5,578 bases of DNA from Candidatus Eiseniibacteriota bacterium (GTDB lineage Bacteria; JAFGKV01): assembly GCA_025453925.1 (NCBI GenBank), contig JALOPK010000353.1, positions 1 to 5,578 on the forward strand, written 5' to 3'. This document shows positions 1 to 5,517 of this stretch, one piece after another. How positions within the stretch are numbered: position 1 is the first letter of the stretch; every line of letters starts with the position of its first letter. The notes beneath the pieces were generated by a model that was not told where the DNA came from, searched no databases, and saw only the letters and a program-made list of their open reading frames with translations. The translations under genes and the position numbers were made by a program.

Positions 1-1100
1 ATTTCCCGCGGGTCGTTGACCTCGGTGAAGGCATTGGCCAGTTCCACCCCGGCAACGTAGAGTTCAAACCTCTCGCACAAACGTGGATTCGCCCTATGTG
101 CCACCGCAAGGGCCGCCAAGGGCAGGGGATAGTCGTGGAGTATGAGCGGGGCGTCCAGGCCGAGACGCGGTTCCACCAGCTCGATCATCACCCGGTGAAA
201 GAGAGAGGCGAAGTCCTCGTCGGGGGGTACCCGGGAGAGGCGCGTCTCACAGGCCGCTCTGAACCCGGCCGGGTCCTCCATTCCGCTGAGGAGATCAATG
301 CCTGCGTAGTCAAAGTAGGCCTGGGAGACGCTCATCCGCCGGAATGGAGCATCCCAGTCTATACGGAATCCCCGAAACGGCCGGGACGTCTGCGCCCCCA
401 GACCGCGGGCGATCAGGGAGATAAGTTGCTCGGTATCTTCCATGATGACGCGGTAGTCCGCGAATGCCCGGTACCACTCCAGGATGGTGAACTCCGGGAA
501 GTGGAGCGGACCCATCTCGCCGCGATTGCGGAACACGGTCTTTACTTCGAACACCCGTTCGAATCCCGCACAGAGCGCCCGCTTCAGGGCAAACTCCGGT
601 GACGTCGGCAGCCACTTGCGGTGACGCGCACCCGTGTGGTCCTCGTACTCGGTCGAGAACCCGGCAAGGTGAGGCTCCATGCCTGGCGAGGAGACCAGGG
701 CCGGCGTGGGAACCTCATGGAAGCCGCGACCGAGGAAGAATTCCCGGATGCACGTGATCATCGCGCCGCGCGCTGACAAGACGGCGGCGACCGAAGGCAT
801 GGTTCGATCCTCTTCCGGGAGTCCGCGGCGAGCCGGGGCCGAAGGCCGCACCAGCAGCCCGCTGGCCAGGGCTGTGCGTCCGTCGCCGGAGGTGAGGATT
901 TCAACAATGTCGGCCGGGCGAAAACCGCCTGCGGGGCACGGCGCCACGGACCGCAACCCATCTTGGGTGTCGACGGTCACCTCGTCCCCGTTCACGGCCA
1001 CCACGCGGCCCCTGAGGAGATGCTGCCCCGGGCCGGCTGTCATGGTGCAGCGGGAAGAAACCGAACCGGGCACGGCCCGGAGGTGCGAGTCGGGAAGCAT
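1..1100 (-). CDS. epmA: EF-P lysine ligase, EpmA/GenX/PoxA family (C-terminus cut by window edge)
   Basis: This gene encodes a class II lysyl-tRNA-synthetase-like enzyme. In the characterised family it activates (R)-beta-lysine with ATP and attaches it to a conserved lysine of elongation factor P in the cytoplasm. I see 366 codons. Class II core landmarks: FHEVPTPALVSSPG (127-140, motif 1 region), TSPEFALKRALCAG (166-179), motif 2 FRNRGEMGPLHFPEFT (190-205) followed by LEWYR (207-211), and ERFELYVAGVELANAF (343-358), which matches the EpmA block ending in ELANGF. Compared with E. coli EpmA (about 325 residues), roughly 70 C-terminal residues, including motif 3, lie beyond the left edge. The Gly/Ala position in motif 3 that separates LysRS from EpmA therefore cannot be read. 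Residues 1-98 precede the core; 28-85 look like an OB fold. The ATG at 1100 follows GGTGAG; an in-frame GTG at 1121 is an alternative start. A LysRS paralogue is the main other reading, but the short core and the PEFTILEWYR block favour EpmA. Confidence 0.86.
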   Translation of the reverse strand, partial: MLPDSHLRAVPGSVSSRCTMTAGPGQHLLRGRVVAVNGDEVTVDTQDGLRSVAPCPAGGFRPADIVEILTSGDGRTALASGLLVRPSAPARRGLPEEDRTMPSVAAVLSARGAMITCIREFFLGRGFHEVPTPALVSSPGMEPHLAGFSTEYEDHTGARHRKWLPTSPEFALKRALCAGFERVFEVKTVFRNRGEMGPLHFPEFTILEWYRAFADYRVIMEDTEQLISLIARGLGAQTSRPFRGFRIDWDAPFRRMSVSQAYFDYAGIDLLSGMEDPAGFRAACETRLSRVPPDEDFASLFHRVMIELVEPRLGLDAPLILHDYPLPLAALAVAHRANPRLCERFELYVAGVELANAFTEVNDPRE

Positions 1101-1103
1101 CTT

Positions 1104-1109
1104 CTCACC
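1104..1109 (-). promoter_or_regulatory. Shine-Dalgarno of epmA
   Basis: On the minus strand GGTGAG lies 3 bases (AAG) before the ATG at 1100. It matches the 3' part of the consensus AGGAGGTGA, so the short spacing is acceptable. The first three bases (GGT) are also the end of the 3' arm of the inverted repeat at 1107-1124. A second candidate, GGGTGA-acc-GTG, would serve the alternative GTG start at 1121, which leaves the start uncertain by seven codons. Confidence 0.55.
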
Positions 1110-1124
1110 GTGAGCCGTCACGGT
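1107..1124. repeat. perfect 7-4-7 inverted repeat over the epmA translation start region
   Basis: On the minus strand this reads ACCGTGA-cggc-TCACGGT: a perfect 7-base dyad with a 4-base centre. It begins immediately after the in-frame TGA at 1125-1127. Its 3' arm supplies the GGT of the epmA Shine-Dalgarno, and its 5' arm contains the alternative GTG start. It could act as an mRNA hairpin that partly hides the ribosome-binding site, or as a DNA operator for a dimeric regulator. The sequence is symmetric, so the base pattern does not tell these apart. No T-tract follows, so it is not a classical terminator. Confidence 0.55.
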
Positions 1125-1214
1125 TCACCCGCGTTCTCGTCCGTGGCGACGGCTGAGGGAACAGGCGAGAGCATGCCATTGACCGTGGGCGGGGGTTGCC
1201 CGGGAGCAGAACGA

Positions 1215-2423
1215 TCATGGGGCAGGCAGCCATCGGCGCTCCTTGGCGAGGCAATCGTGGATGCCCGCCGCGTAGTGCTGATGCGCAAGGGGACTCGGGT
1301 GGGGATCCGAAGGGAGGTTCGTGTACTGCGGCAAGGTGAGATCCACGGAAACATCGACACACGGGATCCTGGCACGCCTGCAGTGGTCAAGGATCCCCTG
1401 ACTCGCCGGATCATCCGTCAGGCACGCGATCAGGGGGTTGACACCCCGGTCCTCCGCGAGTTGGTAGAACGCTTCCACGATCGCCTTTGACACTCGATTG
1501 CTCTTCCTGAGTCGAACCTCCACCTTGTTCAGTGCGTCATCCATCGCGTTCGCCAACGCCCAACGTCGCGCGCCTGGCAACGCTCGATAAGTGGTTGGCC
1601 TCAGGTCGCGCACGAGGAGTCCGCCCTTCCCGAGCTGCGCGAGGTTCTTCTTCCAGGATCGCGCAAGGACGTTCCGCTCCTCCTGGATCGACGCATAGGC
1701 GAGGATCGCGATCTTCGGCGCCGTCCTTTGAGCGAGGGCCTCCTCGAAACGCGTGAACGCCTGGAGAGTGCCGTATCCACTGATGCCGAGATTGACGATA
1801 TCGAAGCCCGGCAGAAGTTCCTGCAGACGCCATGGGAAGGTCTCGTGGTCATCGACGGCCCACCCATAGGTGAACGAGCATCCGAACACCCAGATTTCCC
1901 CCTGCGGGACCGTGCCCATGCGGGCGTCGAGCGATCGAGTCGCGCGCGTGCAGTCCTCGAGATGCGTGGCGGTGAACGAACGCCCACCCGGGAGCACAAT
2001 GCGAATTCTCCCGGGCTGGATCGTGTGACCCAAGGTCGGATGGGCAACTGAGTAGGGCGTGTGAGCCTGGACCGGAAGGCATTCCTGCGCCACGGTTCCA
2101 GGCCTCCATGCGCGGTATCCCATGGCCCGCAATGCGAACTCCGCCCCGATGAGGGCAGCACACGTGGACAGGAGAAGGAACGTGCCATTCGCCAGGCTGG
2201 GAACTGGCACTCGCCGCCGGTGACGGCACCGTATGGCGGTCAGTCCGAGGAGCAGGAGGGCCAGCTCAGCTATCCAGATCGCCGCGCGAAGCGATTTCGA
2301 CCCGATCGAACCGTCGGGGCTCAGCAGTTTCCCGAGCGACCACTGGTTCAGAAGGATCGCCGCTGCAACCAGCCCGATCCCAAGGGTCAGAAGAATGGCG
2401 GACGGGCGGCATCGCGCGATCAT
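1215..2423 (-). CDS. membrane-anchored SGNH/GDSL-type hydrolase or acyltransferase
   Basis: This is a 402-residue protein. Three hydrophobic segments lie at about 9-28, 47-64 and 81-100. The basic N-terminus and the basic loop RCRHRRR (65-71) should be cytoplasmic, which places the C-terminal domain (about 105-402) in the periplasm. SGNH blocks: block I VFGCSFTYGW (179-188) with nucleophile Ser183; block II NLGISGYG (211-218) with Gly213; a block III equivalent IQEERN (246-251) with Asn251 as likely oxyanion residue; and block V SDPHPSPLAHQHY (372-384) with Asp373 and His375. Known SGNH enzymes cleave or transfer acyl groups, including O-acetyl groups of cell-surface glycans; the substrate here is unknown. 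I chose the ATG at 2423 because AGGAAGGA lies 7 bases upstream. The frame is open back to an ATG at 2519, but that would add 32 basic residues and lacks such a site. The stop is TGA at 1215-1217. Fold and catalytic residues are well supported; the exact reaction is not. Confidence 0.85.
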   Translation of the reverse strand: MIARCRPSAILLTLGIGLVAAAILLNQWSLGKLLSPDGSIGSKSLRAAIWIAELALLLLGLTAIRCRHRRRVPVPSLANGTFLLLSTCAALIGAEFALRAMGYRAWRPGTVAQECLPVQAHTPYSVAHPTLGHTIQPGRIRIVLPGGRSFTATHLEDCTRATRSLDARMGTVPQGEIWVFGCSFTYGWAVDDHETFPWRLQELLPGFDIVNLGISGYGTLQAFTRFEEALAQRTAPKIAILAYASIQEERNVLARSWKKNLAQLGKGGLLVRDLRPTTYRALPGARRWALANAMDDALNKVEVRLRKSNRVSKAIVEAFYQLAEDRGVNPLIACLTDDPASQGILDHCRRARIPCVDVSVDLTLPQYTNLPSDPHPSPLAHQHYAAGIHDCLAKERRWLPAP

Positions 2424-2430
2424 CTTCAGA

Positions 2431-2438
2431 TCCTTCCT
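2431..2438 (-). promoter_or_regulatory. strong Shine-Dalgarno deciding the SGNH start
   Basis: On the minus strand AGGAAGGA lies 7 bases (TCTGAAG) before the ATG at 2423. It is the best ribosome-binding site in the window and the reason for preferring this start over the in-frame ATG at 2519. Confidence 0.75.
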
Positions 2439-2573
2439 CGGGTGGCTTCGCTCATGGAGGCGTCGAAGGTTTGGCCGGGTGTACAGCCTCGGCGCACACC
2501 AACGATGGTCAAGTCTCACCGTAACAGCGGCGCACGACCGTTTTCAGATCAGCACCGCGCGTGGATGGGTTCT

Positions 2574-2594
2574 CCGAAGATTTCAATGCTTCGG
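2574..2594. repeat. inverted repeat 1 of intergenic cluster
   Basis: CCGAAG (2574-2579) and CTTCGG (2589-2594) form a perfect 6-base stem with a 9-base loop. On the minus strand it is the last of the three hairpins before the SGNH gene, about 150 bases upstream of its ATG. It is not followed by T residues. Confidence 0.4.
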
Positions 2595-2597
2595 CCG

Positions 2598-2616
2598 GCT
2601 TCCCGGCGGGGGAAGC
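2598..2616. repeat. inverted repeat 2 of intergenic cluster
   Basis: GCTTCCC (2598-2604) and GGGAAGC (2610-2616) form a perfect 7-base stem with a 5-base loop. It is the most compact of the three and lies 3 bases from repeat 1. Confidence 0.5.
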
Positions 2617-2623
2617 GGGGGTG

Positions 2624-2649
2624 TTCGCCGGAGGAGGAGGCTCGGCGAA
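2624..2649. repeat. inverted repeat 3 of intergenic cluster
   Basis: TTCGCCG (2624-2630) and CGGCGAA (2643-2649) form a perfect 7-base stem around a 12-base GAG-rich loop. It lies 7 bases from repeat 2. On a minus-strand transcript the loop is CCTCCT-rich. Confidence 0.45.
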
Positions 2650-2917
2650 GGGCCGGTGGCCTTCACGTCGCCTGACCTCGCCGTCTGCCGGGAACCGTAG
2701 CACACTACCCAGCATCGCTGCGTTTCCTGGATTGGCGGACCACCGGCCGATGGAAGCCCGAAGGCGATTTGTCCTTCCGCTGGTCGGCGTCTCCGCATTT
2801 GCTCCCACTCCTCGACTGGACCTCTGCACCCGCGCGTCCCCTCAGCACGACGGGGTGTCCCGATTCCTCGCGCGCGCAGCATACCCCTGCCAACGGTTGA
2901 CATCGCCCCGGTGGCCG

Positions 2918-5338
2918 TCACCGATCCGGGCTGAGGGCTCGAGGTGTGGGGCGCTCCTGCCCAATCAGTGCCTGGTCCCGTGGCGCTGGTTGCGGGGTCG
3001 CCCCCACCGTTCCGGGAGCGGGGGAATCGTGGCGCACATAGCCCAAGGCCTCCAGGCGCCGCAGATCCCCTGCCCACGCGGGCCGGGGCTCCGCAGGTTC
3101 AGCAAGAGGTGCATGGGACCGGAGAAAGTCCACCAGAAGCTCGGCCAGGCTGTTCATGGAACCATGCCCGCCCGGGAGGAGGTCGACCGTTTCGCCCGGA
3201 TCCCGGACCAGATCGTAGAGCTGCACGGGTGCCGACAGGCCTCGAGGGCCGATCACCCGGCCTGAAATGAGCTTCATCCCCTCGGACACGAGGGCGTGCA
3301 CCGACCGGGACTGGGACGCGACCCGGCCCCTCGCTTCGTGCGGAAGGGCACGGAGGGGACACCCAGGCAGGCCGTCAACGGGGAGTCCCGCAAGATCCAG
3401 GATAGTGGGTGCCAGATCGAGGGCGGATGTCGGCCGACCATCCACCATCGGCGCCGATTGTCCCGCGAAACGGACGACCAGCGGGACCGCCAACAGTTCC
3501 TGGAAGAGCGACTGACCGTGGCCCAAAAGCCCGTGATCGAGGAGTTCCTCTCCATGATCGGAGGTGAGGAACACCGCGCAGGGTTCGCCGTCCAGCACCT
3601 CGTCCAATGAGTCCACGAACGCGCCGACGTAGTCGTCCAGGCGGAGAACCTGCGCGTCGTACATGTCGCCGATGTAGCGCCTATCCTCAGACCCCACCTC
3701 CAGGGCGCCGCGGCCCTGAGGCTCAATGACAGCGGCGTAGTCGATTGGTTGACCTCTGAGCCGGGTCCGATACGGACTGGAGGGATCCTCGAACCGTGGA
3801 TCAAATGGGTAGGGAGCGTGGACCATGTAGGTATGGAGAAACAGGAAGACAGGTCGTTCGCTCCGTCGATGGCGGAGCCATCCGAGGGCCTCGGTCCACT
3901 GGGGGTTCTTGAATCGCGTGCAGTCGTAGAGGTCGAAGCCAAGGCTGAAGCCGAAATCGGCCGACACATAGCCGCCCTCCGCAAGCCCCATCGTTCGATA
4001 TCCCGCCCGCTGAAGCAGCAGAGGGAGCGGCGCCATTGCCTCGGTCATCGCTTTGGGAAACTGGTCGACGCCATGCTGATGCACGGAGAGCCCCGTGAAC
4101 ATGGAGACCGTAGAGGGAAGCGTCCACGGCGCGGCGGCAATGCAGTCGGTGAAGATGGTAGCTCTCTGCGCCCAACGGTCGATCCGCGGTGTCAGACCGC
4201 GGGGATTGCCGTAGCACCCCAGCCGATCCTTACGCAGGGTATCCAGGTCGATGACCACGATGTGCGGACGCGATGGCTTGACGGATGGCGTGCCGTGAAA
4301 CGTGAGTCCACCCCAGACCGCATAGTCGAAGAACGGGTCGTGCGCAGGCCCGGGTTCCGTCACGAGTCGAAGAGTTGCTTTGCGGCCCTTGTAGCTGTTG
4401 AGATCGATGGACTGCACGTCGGCCCACGCGCCCTCCGACAGGCCCACGAAACGCTCCCACACTCGTTGCCAACGGCCTCCGGTCGAGATCTCTACGGCGA
4501 AACGCACGCCGTCGCTGCGTCCCCGAGCCTGGGCCAGACCCTCAGGTATTCGCTCGTAGGCGCGATCGATGATGCCCGTCGTCACGCGAAGCTCCTCGCA
4601 CCCCAGCGTTCCCAAGGGGAGCGTGATGCACCCCGGTGCAGGGAGAAGGAGCGCCCTGCGGCTCATACCGGCGAGTCGCACGGTCTGCACCAGGGAACCG
4701 GGCCGCATTGCCGACGCCAGATTCGTGCCTGCCAGCCTCGGTTCGCATGCGGCGAACTCGACGGAGGGATCACCCGCGACGGTCACCGACACGCCTTCCG
4801 GGGGAGTCGGCGCCAACGCATAGAGCGTGCCCACCTGTTCATCCCACCACACATCCCAACCGGGGAACGGCTCGTGGGCCGGGCGCCAACGTGCGTGGGG
4901 TCTGCCTTGCACGTTCACGATGACGGTCGACCTGCCTCGTCCATCGACCGCCGGCCTGGCGCTCCAGAAACGGATCGTCGAGTCTCGGATGGATGGCCGC
5001 AGCCGGATCGGCGGGAGACCCTGGGCCATCCACTCATCCGCCCGAAGCTCCTCTGACCGCAAGAGAAAGGGCGTGCCGGCCACTCCAGCGATGTCGGCGG
5101 GTAGATTGGTGTCGGGCAGACGCGTGATCTCGCCGCTGGCAAGGAAGTCGAAGACGGAGTCTCCCGGGCGCACCGCGGGAGGTCCGGTTCGCTCCGAACA
5201 TCCGCCCATGAGGGCCGCCGCCGCGGCCCAGAGGACCATCGCGCTCCGGGCGGCAGTCACCATCCTGCGGCGCGCTCGGAAGGCGCCAATCGTCACAAGG
5301 CCCCGGTCGCGGCTGAGCGGGCAGGAGCGAGGCATCAT
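2918..5338 (-). CDS. sulfatase-fold lipoprotein with Thr nucleophile (alkaline phosphatase superfamily)
   Basis: This is an 806-residue envelope protein. The N-terminus is basic, then hydrophobic (34-45), and ends in LMGGC with Cys47 as the likely lipidated residue. Residues about 60-350 are beta-rich; about 248-350 look like a carbohydrate-binding jelly roll, with DGVRFAVEISTGG (276-288), DLNSYKGRKATLRL (312-325) and FDYAVWGG (337-344). The catalytic domain is about 357-740: IDLDTLRKDRLGCYG (363-377) with metal-binding Asp, TLPSTVSMFTG (406-416), HTYMVHAPYPF (502-512), and SDHGEELLDHGLLGHG (593-608) with Asp594, His595 and His607. The C-terminal tail contains RRLEALGYV (760-768), common in such proteins, then a Pro-rich end. 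In the sulfatase signature C/S-x-P-S-R the Cys is Thr406 and the Arg is Thr410, so formylglycine cannot form. A phosphodiesterase or phosphotransferase role fits better. The ATG at 5338 has GGAG 6 bases upstream; ATG at 5263 would give a tidier signal peptide. Substrate unknown. Confidence 0.88.
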   Translation of the reverse strand: MMPRSCPLSRDRGLVTIGAFRARRRMVTAARSAMVLWAAAAALMGGCSERTGPPAVRPGDSVFDFLASGEITRLPDTNLPADIAGVAGTPFLLRSEELRADEWMAQGLPPIRLRPSIRDSTIRFWSARPAVDGRGRSTVIVNVQGRPHARWRPAHEPFPGWDVWWDEQVGTLYALAPTPPEGVSVTVAGDPSVEFAACEPRLAGTNLASAMRPGSLVQTVRLAGMSRRALLLPAPGCITLPLGTLGCEELRVTTGIIDRAYERIPEGLAQARGRSDGVRFAVEISTGGRWQRVWERFVGLSEGAWADVQSIDLNSYKGRKATLRLVTEPGPAHDPFFDYAVWGGLTFHGTPSVKPSRPHIVVIDLDTLRKDRLGCYGNPRGLTPRIDRWAQRATIFTDCIAAAPWTLPSTVSMFTGLSVHQHGVDQFPKAMTEAMAPLPLLLQRAGYRTMGLAEGGYVSADFGFSLGFDLYDCTRFKNPQWTEALGWLRHRRSERPVFLFLHTYMVHAPYPFDPRFEDPSSPYRTRLRGQPIDYAAVIEPQGRGALEVGSEDRRYIGDMYDAQVLRLDDYVGAFVDSLDEVLDGEPCAVFLTSDHGEELLDHGLLGHGQSLFQELLAVPLVVRFAGQSAPMVDGRPTSALDLAPTILDLAGLPVDGLPGCPLRALPHEARGRVASQSRSVHALVSEGMKLISGRVIGPRGLSAPVQLYDLVRDPGETVDLLPGGHGSMNSLAELLVDFLRSHAPLAEPAEPRPAWAGDLRRLEALGYVRHDSPAPGTVGATPQPAPRDQALIGQERPTPRALSPDR

Positions 5339-5344
5339 GAAGAT

Positions 5345-5348
5345 CTCC
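5345..5348 (-). promoter_or_regulatory. Shine-Dalgarno of the sulfatase-like gene
   Basis: On the minus strand GGAG lies 6 bases (ATCTTC) before the ATG at 5338, which is followed directly by a second ATG. It supports this start over the ATG at 5263, which has no comparable site although that shorter product would have a more typical lipoprotein signal. Confidence 0.55.
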
Positions 5349-5479
5349 AGGCCGCACGCACCGCAGGAACGCGGGCGAGCAGGCGGGCGGGAGCCTGGTC
5401 GGTCCCGACGGCCACTGGCGTCACGTCAGCGACTGCCGTGCGCCGCGAAACGAAAGGTATCGCCGCGGGTGCGGCGCAT

Positions 5480-5517
5480 GGCTCGCACACTCCCGCGTTC
5501 GGGAGCACGGGCGAGCC
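5480..5517. repeat. two-part hairpin upstream of the lipoprotein gene
   Basis: The outer arms GGCTCGC (5480-5486) and GCGAGCC (5511-5517) and the inner arms CTCCCG (5490-5495) and CGGGAG (5500-5505) pair perfectly. That gives 13 base pairs around a 4-base loop, interrupted by an internal bulge of 3 and 5 bases. It lies about 140 bases upstream of the lipoprotein start. No T-run follows on either strand, so it is not a canonical terminator. It could be a leader structure or the end of an upstream transcript. Confidence 0.5.

Larger units (their letters stand above)
1101..1214. other. spacer between the SGNH gene and epmA
   Basis: This 114-base non-coding gap lies between the SGNH stop codon and the epmA ATG. 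Apart from the 7-4-7 dyad at its epmA end I see no clear sigma70-type promoter and no GC stem followed by a T-run. Whether epmA is transcribed with the SGNH gene or separately cannot be decided from the sequence. Confidence 0.5.
2424..2917. other. 494-base intergenic region with no convincing gene
   Basis: This is the gap between the lipoprotein stop and the SGNH start. Open frames exist on both strands but look like random high-GC translation: rich in Arg, Pro, Gly and Ser, without a recognisable domain or good ribosome-binding site. The clearest content is a cluster of three short perfect inverted repeats at 2574-2649. TTGACC on the minus strand (2507-2512) resembles a -35 box, but the base hexamer 17 bases on is AGGCTG, so I do not call a promoter. 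No stem followed by a T-run is seen after the lipoprotein stop. The gap is long enough to hold a promoter or a structured leader for the SGNH gene. Confidence 0.6.

Noticed and set aside
963-1490. 175-codon plus-strand frame across the epmA/SGNH junction
   Set aside because: It is antisense to the 5' end of epmA and the 3' end of the SGNH gene, and has no recognisable domain.
2484-2512. Promoter-like TTGACC on the minus strand upstream of the SGNH gene
   Set aside because: The hexamer at 17-base spacing is AGGCTG, and neighbouring spacings are no better, so there is no -10 box.
2424-2519. Longer start for the SGNH protein at the ATG at 2519
   Set aside because: It would add 32 basic residues before the first membrane segment. 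The ATG at 2423 has a far better Shine-Dalgarno (AGGAAGGA, 7 bases away).
2648-2663. Fourth stem (GGCC/GGCC or AAGG/CCTT) next to the hairpin cluster
   Set aside because: Short, with alternative pairings that compete with the stem at 2624-2649; expected by chance in this composition.
2509-2829. 106-codon minus-strand frame inside the 494-base gap
   Set aside because: Compositionally random Arg-, Pro- and Ser-rich translation, no domain, and it spans the inverted-repeat cluster. I could not support it as a gene.
2851-2862. CGGG-gtgt-CCCG stem downstream of the lipoprotein stop, considered as a terminator
   Set aside because: Only four base pairs and no T-run on either strand.
2897-2925. TTGACA on the plus strand at 2897-2902
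   Set aside because: It is a perfect -35 hexamer, but no -10 box follows at 16-18 bases and no plus-strand gene lies downstream.
2561-3265. 234-codon plus-strand frame starting in the intergenic region
   Set aside because: It runs antisense into the C-terminal part of the lipoprotein gene, has low-complexity Gly-, Arg- and Pro-rich sequence, and shows no domain.
3749-5056. 435-codon open frame on the plus strand
   Set aside because: It is antisense to the sulfatase-like gene, whose domains and motifs are clear. The plus-strand translation is rich in Arg, His and Gly with no recognisable domain, as expected for a high-GC shadow frame.
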